Below, in pieces: positions 47,452 through 55,489 of a stretch of DNA of 64,000 nt (the stretch's first letter is position 1; every line of letters starts with the position of its first letter). The stretch comes from Acidobacteriota bacterium. Its GTDB lineage: Bacteria > Acidobacteriota > Blastocatellia > Pyrinomonadales > Pyrinomonadaceae. The translations under genes and the position numbers were made by a program. The DNA lies in the NCBI GenBank assembly GCA_019242475.1, contig JAFAVK010000035.1, positions 1-64,000 of the forward strand, given 5' to 3'. The notes below the pieces were generated by a model, which saw nothing but the letters and a program-made list of their open reading frames with translations, ran no database searches and was not told the origin of the DNA.

Positions 47452-48576
47452 CTAGTGCCACCCCTCGATGGCTTCGATCATCCTCTCCATGAACGGGGGC
47501 GGGCCGCCCGTGTGAATCCTGACCGTCCTCTCGTCGGGGACGGGCAGCTCGTGGCCCGGCATGACGAAGACGCCCCGCTCCAGCATGCGCGCGTGGAACT
47601 CGCGCGAGGAGACGCGCGGGGGGAGCGTCAGGACGGCGTAGTTGCTCTTGAAGTCCGAGCAGGAGTAGTCGTCGCGCCGGTTGAGAAACGCCCTCATCAT
47701 GTCGCGGTTCTGCCGGATGTGGGCGAGGATGGTCTCGCCGGGCCTCAGCTCGCCGCCGGTCGCGAGGACGTAGGTCGCCCGGAGCAGCGCCTCCAGCCCG
47801 AGGCCGAAGGGCACGTAGCGGTCAACCTCGGCCGCGTGCGCGCGGTTGGAGAAGAGGCTGAAGCCGATGCGCAGGTGCGACATGCCGAAGTACTTCGAGA
47901 AGGAGTGGAAGACGGCGACCCGCTTGTGCGGGTAGCGCGCGATGATCTCCCGGGTGCTGATCTCGGGGTCGATGTTGGCGCAGGTGCGGTCTATCGCCAC
48001 GTCGAGCTCTTCGGGGACGCTGTCGAGGATTTGGAGCAGTTGGCCGTCGGGGATGGGCAGTCCCGTCGGGTTGTTCGGCGTGACGAGGAAAAGGCAGCTC
48101 GGCGACCCGCTGCGCAGCGCCGCGAGCAGACCTTCGAGCGGGTATTCGTAGCCCGGCCCGAGCGGCACGCCGAGGAGGCTCATGCGGAGAGCCTCCACCT
48201 TGTGATAGTACCTGAAGTAAGTCGGCGTCGCCACCAGAAATCCCCGGCGGCGGTCGGTCAGCTCCAGCCGTTGGACGTGCGCGAGGAAGGTGTCGATGCA
48301 CCCGTTGCAGCTGAAGTTCGGCTGCGCCTGGACGGGCTCGACGCCGTAGACCCTGGCTATCGTCCGGCGCAGGCGCGTGCCGCCGCCGATGACCTCTGGG
48401 TACAGCTCGCCGCGCTTCATGTCGGTGAAGCCGTCCTCGTCGCGCAGGCCGAGGAGGCGGTCGGTGACGGCCTCGGGGGTGGGGAAGAGGGCGAGCATCT
48501 CCTCGAGCTTCTCCGGCGAGAGGTCGTCGTCGAAGCCCTTCTCGTACATCCCGGCCTCGGTCTGCTTTATGCCCAT
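47452..48576 (-). CDS. Class I/II PLP-dependent aminotransferase
   Basis: A 374-residue fold-type I PLP enzyme related to HisC/aspartate aminotransferases. Key residues are Asn169 (PNNPTG), Asp196 (VAIDRT), the PLP-binding Lys228 (HSFSKYFGMSHLRIGF) and the nearby Arg236. The usual DEAY after the Asp is replaced by DRTCAN. It heads the downstream trio with SIS and FAH proteins, 120 bases after the TIR-protein gene. The trio may act on an amino-sugar or keto-acid substrate; that is inference. Confidence 0.85.
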   Translation of the reverse strand: MGIKQTEAGMYEKGFDDDLSPEKLEEMLALFPTPEAVTDRLLGLRDEDGFTDMKRGELYPEVIGGGTRLRRTIARVYGVEPVQAQPNFSCNGCIDTFLAHVQRLELTDRRRGFLVATPTYFRYYHKVEALRMSLLGVPLGPGYEYPLEGLLAALRSGSPSCLFLVTPNNPTGLPIPDGQLLQILDSVPEELDVAIDRTCANIDPEISTREIIARYPHKRVAVFHSFSKYFGMSHLRIGFSLFSNRAHAAEVDRYVPFGLGLEALLRATYVLATGGELRPGETILAHIRQNRDMMRAFLNRRDDYSCSDFKSNYAVLTLPPRVSSREFHARMLERGVFVMPGHELPVPDERTVRIHTGGPPPFMERMIEAIEGWH

Positions 48577-48696
48577 GGCGCGGAACCTCCGCGGAGTGTC
48601 CGCGGCGCGCCGCGGGCACGGATGCTGCTTAGGGTGCTGACGGTAGTGGTAGCTTTTACCGCTTTTTGCGCCGCCCGTCCAGCACTGGCGGGGAGA

Positions 48697-51540
48697 TCAG
48701 GGTGACCCCTTTGACGCCCGCGCGCGCGCGGGGCGTTGCACTTTTTTCAGCCCCCGCTCCTCCAGCGCCGTCTCGATAGACCAGAGCAGGCTGCTCCATC
48801 CCTGCTCGTTCCATCCGTCGCCGACGAAGAGTTTCACCGAGGTGAGCATGGAGAGCGCCCGCGGGGGCTTGCAGTCGTCGAGGCGCACCGGGAGGATGAA
48901 GATGCCGCCGAGCGGGACGTTCTTCTCGGCGTCGAGCGCCAGCCGCAGCTCCCTCTGGACGGGCCCGTTCTTGACGACCGACTTCTTGGAGAGACAGCTC
49001 ATGAAGATGTGCGAAGTCCGGATGGCCTCCTCGATCCTGTCCCGCCAGTTGCCGCCCACCGGCAGCTTGTCCCTGTCCAGCCAGGCGTCGTACCCGGCCG
49101 CCTTGAGCCGCCGTGCGATCTTGACGACCTTGGCCCTGTCCTCCGACGCGTGGCTGAGGAAGATGACGGGTGTAGGCTCGTCCGTCCCGCCCTTCGCCCC
49201 GGACGGGCGCGTCACGCGCGGCGGCATCGGCAGCGCCGCGGAGCCGCCGGCGAGGCGCGCGGCCACGGCCTCCCTGATGGTATCGTTGAGGCTCTCCAGC
49301 GCATCGTCGTCGTTCGGCTTCTCCGCCCCTTCGCCCTCGGGTTGATACTTGACGAACGGGAAGACCTTGTCGAGCGAGTCCCCGCCGAACAGATCGACCT
49401 TGACGCTGAGGAACTCAAGCAGCTTGTAGAAGTAGGAGAAGATGGGGCGGAAGTATGCGTAGAGCGCATCCTCGATGGCGCGCCGCACTTCGAGGAGGTC
49501 GTCGGCTCTGACCCCGGCGGTCGCCGGCGGCGCGTCGTCGTTGGCCGCCCCCTCCCCGGCGTCCGGCGCGTCGTCGGCCGCCGGGGAGGGCCGCGCCTCG
49601 GGCCGGCCGAGCCACGCGCGCAGGTTGGCGATCAGCTCCCCGTAGTCCTCCTTCTCGGCCGAGAGCAGGCTCTCGCCGTACTGCTCAAGGTAGTCGAGGA
49701 CGGACGAAGCGTACTCCGTCAGCAGGTACGGCATCTGGTAGCGCTTGAAGTCGGCGAGCTGGGGGTCTTTCCACGCGCCGGGCACCTCGAAGAGGATGTC
49801 CCTCTCCTTCGTCACGTCGAAGGAGTCGCGGTAGAGGTACGCCTCGAACGTCTGCTCGGAGAGGTCGGCGCGGTCTGTGAGGAAGTTATAGATCATGCCG
49901 TCGGTGTAGAGGAAGTCGAGCTTCTTGAGGGCGTCGTGCGCGTCGGCGAGGAGTATCTTACTGTCGTCCTTGATGCCGAGCGCGTCCTGAAGCATCTGCG
50001 GGAGCCGGCGGCTGAAGATCGTGAAAACGTCGCTGCCCTCCTTGTGCTCGGGCGTCCCCTTGTCTTTGCTCTTGGGCACCAGCCGGCGCTGGGTGAAGTC
50101 CTCCAGGGCCGAGACGGTCGTGACGAAGATGTTCACGCGCCCCTTGAGCGTGCGCCGCGCCGCCGGCAGCCACGACGGCGCCTTGGCCGGGTCGGGCTCG
50201 TCGTGGGCGTTGACGACCGGGGCCATCGCCGAGAGGTTGTAGTGGCAGTAGTCGCAGTAGTAGTGCATGATCCTCTTGAACGCGCGGAACTCGTCGGCGG
50301 CGAGTTCGCTCTTGTCGTTGAGGACGTAGACGCGGTTGAGGCTCTTGCGCGAGCCCTCCTTGAGGACGCCGTTCAGGCTCGTCCTCAGCCAGCGGCGGTA
50401 GAGCGGCTCGGCCTCGTGGATTTTGATGGTGGCCTTGACCGAGGTCGTGTCTACGGCGTGGATGGCCGAAGACTTCTCGAAGGTGCTGATGGCCCGCTCC
50501 AGCCGGATCATGTCGGCCGTGACGACGCTCCGGTTGATCCGGTCAACGATGCCCCGGGCCGGCAGGCCGCGATCCGCGCCGAGCTTGGTGAATCGCTCGC
50601 TGTTGGCGAAGGCCCGGTACATGGCGACGGCCGCGCGCTTGAAGTGTCCCTCGCTTCCCGCGCCGCCTTCGTCGCGGCCGTCCCGCGCGTTGCTCCACGG
50701 GTCGCTGTACACGGCGACGCCCCGCGGGTCCTTGCCGACCTTCTCCCACGCCGCCTCGAAGAGGCCCACGAGGGGGGCCACGTCTTCGGTCGCCGCCTCG
50801 GCCGCGGCGCGGGTCTCGAACCACCTCGCCGTGCAACGGCCGTGGTAGGGGAGGTCGAAGGGGTTCGCGTCTTCGAGCATGTCGCGGAGCTGGTAGAAGT
50901 TGTGGACGCCGTCCGGCCTCCGGGCCGGGGCCGGCTGGAAGTCGATGAGGAGCGTGTCGGAGATGTCGCCCGGCCACGGCGTCGATTTGCGGAACGACTC
51001 GTGGAAGAGGAGTCCGACCCTGATGCCGATGGCCGCCTGCTCGTTGATGGCGCTGATGGCCGACTGCGTGAGGAAGGCGAAGTCGTCCATCCTCCGGAAG
51101 GCGAAGATGCGGGAGACCTCCGACTTCATCCCGGCGAACCCGCCGAGCAGGAGGATGATGTTTTGCAGCTCCAGGTAGAGGCGCGCCTTCTCGCTCTGCC
51201 AGTAGGCGAGCGTCTTGTCCTCGCCCTTCGGCAGCCGGTTGATGGCGTAGACCTTCAACTCGCCGCCCGCGCGCCGGAAGCGGTGGAGGTAGTGGGCCAT
51301 GGCGAGGATCGCCTCGTCGAGGTGGGTGACGAACTTGAAGGGGAAGCCGTAGGTGTGGATGGGGGGCTCTTTGTCGATGAACTCCCTGACCCCGAGGTTG
51401 ATGAGGCGGTTCGCCAGCTTTTTCGGCGGGAACCGCCCCTTGACGATCCTGGCCTGGATGGCGTCGAGCAACTGGGCGAAGTCGAGCGGGGCGTCGGGCG
51501 GCGCCCCCTCCTGCTCCGGGCTGGGGTTCTGTTCGCTCAC
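48697..51540 (-). CDS. Large protein with a C-terminal TIR domain
   Basis: A 947-residue protein starting with GTG at 51540; the frame's earlier start codon is TTG at 51576 and lacks a better site. The C-terminal TIR domain covers about 790-930: VIFLSHASEDRAKVVKIARRL, GYDAWLDRDKLPVGGNW, SHIFMSCLSKKSV and VQRELRLALD with the presumed catalytic Glu864. Bacterial TIR domains of this sort usually hydrolyse NAD or make NAD-derived signals. The other 780 residues match no family I know; they are helical and include YYCDYC with two cysteines near 430 and an acidic linker near 650-680. An antiphage or stress-effector role is inferred. Confidence 0.82.
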   Translation of the reverse strand: MSEQNPSPEQEGAPPDAPLDFAQLLDAIQARIVKGRFPPKKLANRLINLGVREFIDKEPPIHTYGFPFKFVTHLDEAILAMAHYLHRFRRAGGELKVYAINRLPKGEDKTLAYWQSEKARLYLELQNIILLLGGFAGMKSEVSRIFAFRRMDDFAFLTQSAISAINEQAAIGIRVGLLFHESFRKSTPWPGDISDTLLIDFQPAPARRPDGVHNFYQLRDMLEDANPFDLPYHGRCTARWFETRAAAEAATEDVAPLVGLFEAAWEKVGKDPRGVAVYSDPWSNARDGRDEGGAGSEGHFKRAAVAMYRAFANSERFTKLGADRGLPARGIVDRINRSVVTADMIRLERAISTFEKSSAIHAVDTTSVKATIKIHEAEPLYRRWLRTSLNGVLKEGSRKSLNRVYVLNDKSELAADEFRAFKRIMHYYCDYCHYNLSAMAPVVNAHDEPDPAKAPSWLPAARRTLKGRVNIFVTTVSALEDFTQRRLVPKSKDKGTPEHKEGSDVFTIFSRRLPQMLQDALGIKDDSKILLADAHDALKKLDFLYTDGMIYNFLTDRADLSEQTFEAYLYRDSFDVTKERDILFEVPGAWKDPQLADFKRYQMPYLLTEYASSVLDYLEQYGESLLSAEKEDYGELIANLRAWLGRPEARPSPAADDAPDAGEGAANDDAPPATAGVRADDLLEVRRAIEDALYAYFRPIFSYFYKLLEFLSVKVDLFGGDSLDKVFPFVKYQPEGEGAEKPNDDDALESLNDTIREAVAARLAGGSAALPMPPRVTRPSGAKGGTDEPTPVIFLSHASEDRAKVVKIARRLKAAGYDAWLDRDKLPVGGNWRDRIEEAIRTSHIFMSCLSKKSVVKNGPVQRELRLALDAEKNVPLGGIFILPVRLDDCKPPRALSMLTSVKLFVGDGWNEQGWSSLLWSIETALEERGLKKVQRPARARASKGSP

Positions 51541-51766
51541 TGGAATATCTCTCTCCTCGTCGGTGTGGCGATACAAGGGGACAGCTCTATGCGGCCGGGA
51601 TGAGCGCCTGTCGCGCCGGAGGCGCGGCCCCCTCTCGGGGAAACACCACGGCGGACGCTACTCAGTCCGGGGTGGCACTGGTTATGCTGTTAATGCGTGA
51701 GGGCGCTCGGCCGTCGCCCGCGTTTATACGCCCGCGACATTTGACTGTCAATGGAGGAGAGTCGCC

Positions 51767-52261
51767 GTGGGGGGGAGTGCAAAATTCGTCGTGCAGGAGC
51801 ACCACGCGAGCCGCCTGCACTGGGATTTTCGTTTGGAGATCGAGGGGACGCTGAAGTCCTGGGCGGTGCCGAAGGGGCCTTCGCTCGACCCCGCGGCGAG
51901 GCGTTTGGCCGTCGAGGTGCCCGACCACGCGCTCTCGTACATGACGTTCGAGGGCGTGCTGCCCGAGGGCACCTACGGCGCGGGGCGCGTCTACCGCTGG
52001 GACATCGGCGCCTTCCTCCCCGACGGCGACCCGGCCGCGGGCTGGCGCGCGGGCGCGCTGCGCTTCCGCCTCGAAGGCGCGCGGCTCGGCGGCGCGTGGC
52101 ACCTCTTCAGGATGAAGGGGCGCGAGGAGGGCGGCCGCCCGCTCTGGCTCCTCCAGAAACTGCCCGACGAGTTCGCCGCCCCCGGCCACGAGGCCGAGAC
52201 CGTCGGCGAGCGCGACAGGCCGAAGAAGGCCGCGAAGCAGAGAGCGAAGAAGAAGAAGTGA
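51767..52261 (+). CDS. Stand-alone LigD-type 3'-phosphoesterase domain protein
   Basis: A 164-residue DNA 3'-end processing protein corresponding to the PE module of LigD. It has [41 protein letters not shown] and a closing HLFRMKG..LWLLQKL strand set. A Lys-rich tail ([13 protein letters not shown]) may bind DNA. It starts with GTG 51767 after GGAGGAGAG. A second PE domain sits in the protein at 55490. It presumably trims ribonucleotides and 3' phosphates at DNA breaks. Confidence 0.9.
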   Translation: MGGSAKFVVQEHHASRLHWDFRLEIEGTLKSWAVPKGPSLDPAARRLAVEVPDHALSYMTFEGVLPEGTYGAGRVYRWDIGAFLPDGDPAAGWRAGALRFRLEGARLGGAWHLFRMKGREEGGRPLWLLQKLPDEFAAPGHEAETVGERDRPKKAAKQRAKKKK

Positions 52262-52332
52262 TGAGTGATGGATGATGAATGATGAATAGGAAGCAAGCCG
52301 TTCTTAATGCATCATTCATCATCCATCACTGA
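52259..52332. repeat. Heptad-arm inverted repeat (TGATGAA type)
   Basis: Left arm 52259-52288 and right arm 52307-52332 are built from TGATGAA/TGATGGA heptads with good complementarity. The loop (GGAAGCAAGCCGTTCTTA) is homologous to that of 34143-34152. The arms overlap both flanking stop codons. Confidence 0.8.
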
Positions 52333-52793
52333 ATCCTTTCGACGCCGAGCTTGCGGGCGAGGCCGTCGCCGCCCCAGCCCATGACCACGTCGTGGTTCCA
52401 CTTGAAGACGGGCCGGGCGAGGGGCGCGAGCAGGTTCATCCAGGGCTTCGTCGTCACGACGTTCCAGTCGTATTGGACGCGCGTCACGTCGCCCTCCTGC
52501 GTGAAGCGCCAGAGCCCTCTGCCGGTCAGCTCGCCGACGGCCTCGCCCTCGATGAGCGAGAGCGGCTCGACGCGCGTCAGGCGCATGTGGAAGGCGAGGC
52601 GGTAAGGGAGCTTGCTCCGCCAGGTGTAGAGGTGGAGCGTGCCGATGCCCCCGCCGTCGCCCTCTTCGACGCGCTCGACGCGCTCGACGCCGCGCCACCA
52701 CGCGGGCCACTTCTCCGACTGGTAGATCGAGTCCCACACGGGCTCGAGCGGCGAGCGGAAACGCCACAAGGTCACGAAGCTATAGTCTGCCAT
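52326..52793 (-). CDS. SRPBCC (START-like) family protein
   Basis: A 155-residue helix-grip protein that could bind a lipid or polyketide-like ligand. Family features are the opening YSFVTLWRFRSPLEPVWDSI, SEKWPAWWRGVERVE, and the C-terminal helix NLLAPLARPVFKWNHDVVMGWGGDGLARKLG. It has no signal peptide. It lies between two DNA-repair-type genes on the other strand, and no functional link is apparent. Confidence 0.8.
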   Translation of the reverse strand: MADYSFVTLWRFRSPLEPVWDSIYQSEKWPAWWRGVERVERVEEGDGGGIGTLHLYTWRSKLPYRLAFHMRLTRVEPLSLIEGEAVGELTGRGLWRFTQEGDVTRVQYDWNVVTTKPWMNLLAPLARPVFKWNHDVVMGWGGDGLARKLGVERIQ

Positions 52794-52882
52794 GATGCGT
52801 CCACCGTCCCGGGGAGTGTCTCAGCTCACCATTCTAATACGCGCACACGCGCGGCGTCGGTTTTGACGAGAGGGCAGGGAAG

Positions 52883-53605
52883 TTGAGTCCCGACAGGCGG
52901 CGGCACAGGGGCGCGCACCCGGAGGACGCGCGGCTGTTCGAGGCGGCGCGGCTCGGGGCACTGCGCGTCGCGGTGTCCGAGCTGTCCTGGTTGTTGAGCC
53001 GCGGCTATCAGGCGAAGTCCGCGCTGAAGCTGGTGGGCGACCGGCACAACCTTCGGGAGCGGCAGCGCCTCGCCGTCGCGCGCGCGGCGTGCCCCGACGG
53101 GAGTCGTGAGGGCCGGCGCGCGCGCCGCGTAGACGCGGGCGGGGTCGAAGGCGAGGGGCTGGTCGTTGACGGCTTCAACCTCGTCATCCTGCTCGAGGCG
53201 GCGCTGTCGGGCGGCGTGCTCGTCCTGGGGCGGGACGGGTGCGTGCGCGACCTCTCGTCCGTCCACGGCTCTTACCGCGCGGTCGAAGAGACGGAGCGCG
53301 CCATCCTGCTCGCGGGCGAGGCGCTTGAGCTGCTTCAGCCTTCCACGGTGCTGTGGCTGCTCGACAGCCCCGTCTCGAACAGCGGCCGCCTCGCCGCGCG
53401 CGTGCGCGAGGTGGCGTCCGCGCGCGGCTGGCCGTGGGAGGTGCGCGTCGAGTTCAACCCCGACCGCGAGATCGTCAAGTCAGACCGCGTCGCCGTCACC
53501 TCCGACTCCAACGTCCTCGACGGCGTCAAGCGGTGGCTCAACCTCGGGCGGATGATTGTCGAGAAGTATGTGGAGGGGGCGTGGGTGATTGACCTTTCAA
53601 AGTAA
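52883..53605 (+). CDS. DUF434/DUF5616 domain protein
   Basis: A 240-residue cytosolic protein with the two-domain layout of a conserved uncharacterised family. The N-terminal DUF434 has RGAHPEDARLFEAARL and SWLLSRGYQAKSALKLVGDRHNLRERQRLA; the C-terminal DUF5616 has GLVVDGFNLVILLEAAL, VHGSYR and LWLLDSPVSNSGRLA. The Asp-rich strands look like a metal-dependent nuclease/PIN-like core, which is inference. The start is TTG 52883 after an AGGGA site. Confidence 0.8.
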   Translation: MSPDRRRHRGAHPEDARLFEAARLGALRVAVSELSWLLSRGYQAKSALKLVGDRHNLRERQRLAVARAACPDGSREGRRARRVDAGGVEGEGLVVDGFNLVILLEAALSGGVLVLGRDGCVRDLSSVHGSYRAVEETERAILLAGEALELLQPSTVLWLLDSPVSNSGRLAARVREVASARGWPWEVRVEFNPDREIVKSDRVAVTSDSNVLDGVKRWLNLGRMIVEKYVEGAWVIDLSK

Positions 53606-53619
53606 GAGTCCGGTCGGGC

Positions 53620-55254
53620 TTACGGGTGCATCTGTTTATAAAGTCTTTTCAGTCTCGTCAAATCATCCGCCTCGCGGGTGCTCTTGTCGGTGCGGACGCG
53701 CTTGAAGCGCGGGATGCGCAGGGCGTAGCCGGCGCGGTAGCGGGCGGTCTGCTGGATGTCCTGAAAGTCAACCTCGATGACGACCTCGGGCTCGATCTCC
53801 ACGTCGCGGCCGCGGGCCGAGATGATCTTCGGTTCGAGCCGCGCGGTCAGCTCACGCAGCGCCTCTTCGGAGAAGCCGGTGCCGACCTTGCCGACGGTCT
53901 TGAACTCCGCGCGGTCGCGCACGGCGACGATGAGGCTCGACAGTAATCCCTTCCGACGGCCCGAGCCCCAGATGCCGCCCGTGATGACCACGTCCAAAGT
54001 CTCGAAGGCGGGCTTGAGCTTCATCCAGTTCTCGGCGCGGCGCCCCGGCACGTAGACCGCGTCGGGGTCTTTCGCCATCAAGCCCTCGTGCCCCTCTTCG
54101 ATGGCGCGGCGGAAGAAGGCGGCCTGCTCTTCGATTGAGTCCGTCACGACCGCTTCGGTCATCTTCACGCGTTCGGTCGGGCGGAAGAGCTTCGACAGGC
54201 GCGCGCGGCGCTCCGACTGCGGAACGTTCATCAAATCTTCGCCCTCGTGGTAGACCATCTCGAAGAGGTGCAGGACGAGCGGAATCTCGCGCGCCTTCTC
54301 TTCAATCCCGTGGACGCGGCCGAGGCGCATGAGCACGGCCTGGAACGGCTGCTTCTCCTTGAGCGCCGGGTCGAAGGCGACGGCCTCGCCTTCGAGCACG
54401 GCGTCGCCGCCCTTCCAGGCTTTAGCCAGTGCGGACACCACGTCGGGCATCGCCGCCGTGTCGTCGTTGAGGCGGCGCGAGTAGGTGCGTATCTCGGGCG
54501 GCCTGCCCTTCTTCAAATGTATCTGCAAGCGCGCGCCGTCGTACTTCACCTCGAAGAGTATCTTCTTGCCTTTGAGCTTCTCGAATATCTCCTCCGGGTT
54601 GTCCACCTTCTGCGCGTTCATGAACTGGTAGGGGCGGAAGAGCGTGAGCCCTGCGCGCGCGAGTGCCTTCGAGCCTTTACGCGCCTGCGCGGCCGTGTGG
54701 CCGATGTCGTTCGTCATCGCGTAGAGGTGTTCGACCGCGGCGGCGTCCACGTCGAAGGCCGCGGCCAGCGCGCGCGCGATGGCGCCAAGGCCAGCGCCGA
54801 TGCGCATCTGGTTGAGCACCATGCGCGTGAAGTATTTCGCGCCGAGCGCCGTGGTGTTGCGGAAGACGTGCTCGACTAAAGACTCACGACTCTCGTCCTT
54901 CTCGACCGCGCGGTTGACCCTCCGCCAGAGCTTGTCCACCTCCAAAGTGTCTGCGCCGCGGACGTGCGCGGCGACGACCTCGCTCATGTCGCCGGTGCGT
55001 TTGACCTCTTCGTCCACGTCGGCGGGTTCGAGGTCGAAGAGGCGCGCGAGGACGTTGCGCACGGTGCCGGGGCCGACGCCGAGACGGTCGGAGAGCTGAG
55101 GGTCTACGACCTCGCTCAGGGTGAAGTGCGCGGCCGCCGAGAGCGTGCGCGGGTCTGCGCCGCGGAAGAGTTCCGCGAGCGCACGCACGCGCGCGGGGTC
55201 TGCGCCCGCGCGGCTGATGCGCTCGTAGGTGTTGGCGAGTTCCGAGAACTTCAA
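53620..55254 (-). CDS. ATP-dependent DNA ligase, archaeal/LigB type
   Basis: A 544-residue ATP-dependent ligase. The N-terminal DNA-binding domain begins LKFSELANTYERIS (TTG start 55254). The adenylation domain has the nucleotidyl-accepting Lys237 in EVKYDGAR, followed by EIRTYSRRLND, EGEAVAFDP, EGHEGLMAKDPDAVY and WMKLKP. The OB domain closes the protein (LEVVIEVDFQDIQ-type motif). It resembles archaeal DNA ligase and actinobacterial LigB. It is convergent with DUF434 and divergent from the PE-Pol gene, whose missing ligase activity it could supply. Confidence 0.92.
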   Translation of the reverse strand: MKFSELANTYERISRAGADPARVRALAELFRGADPRTLSAAAHFTLSEVVDPQLSDRLGVGPGTVRNVLARLFDLEPADVDEEVKRTGDMSEVVAAHVRGADTLEVDKLWRRVNRAVEKDESRESLVEHVFRNTTALGAKYFTRMVLNQMRIGAGLGAIARALAAAFDVDAAAVEHLYAMTNDIGHTAAQARKGSKALARAGLTLFRPYQFMNAQKVDNPEEIFEKLKGKKILFEVKYDGARLQIHLKKGRPPEIRTYSRRLNDDTAAMPDVVSALAKAWKGGDAVLEGEAVAFDPALKEKQPFQAVLMRLGRVHGIEEKAREIPLVLHLFEMVYHEGEDLMNVPQSERRARLSKLFRPTERVKMTEAVVTDSIEEQAAFFRRAIEEGHEGLMAKDPDAVYVPGRRAENWMKLKPAFETLDVVITGGIWGSGRRKGLLSSLIVAVRDRAEFKTVGKVGTGFSEEALRELTARLEPKIISARGRDVEIEPEVVIEVDFQDIQQTARYRAGYALRIPRFKRVRTDKSTREADDLTRLKRLYKQMHP

Positions 55255-55489
55255 GTCTGTCTGCCGCCGGACATACGTTTGTCTGAGAAGAACTTCGGCG
55301 TTTGAGCATGCAAGTTGCAAGCCTCTTAAAGCGACACTGGTTCCATCGCGGCGTGTGCGGGCGGGAGTCTGCAAAACTGCGCGGGGTTCGGGCGTGCGGC
55401 CCGCGCGCGTTCGGGGACGCACGCGGCGCGGGGCTGAACGGGACGCGTACACAGGTGTACCGAACAGGCGGCGAAGGGGTTGGGTGCTG

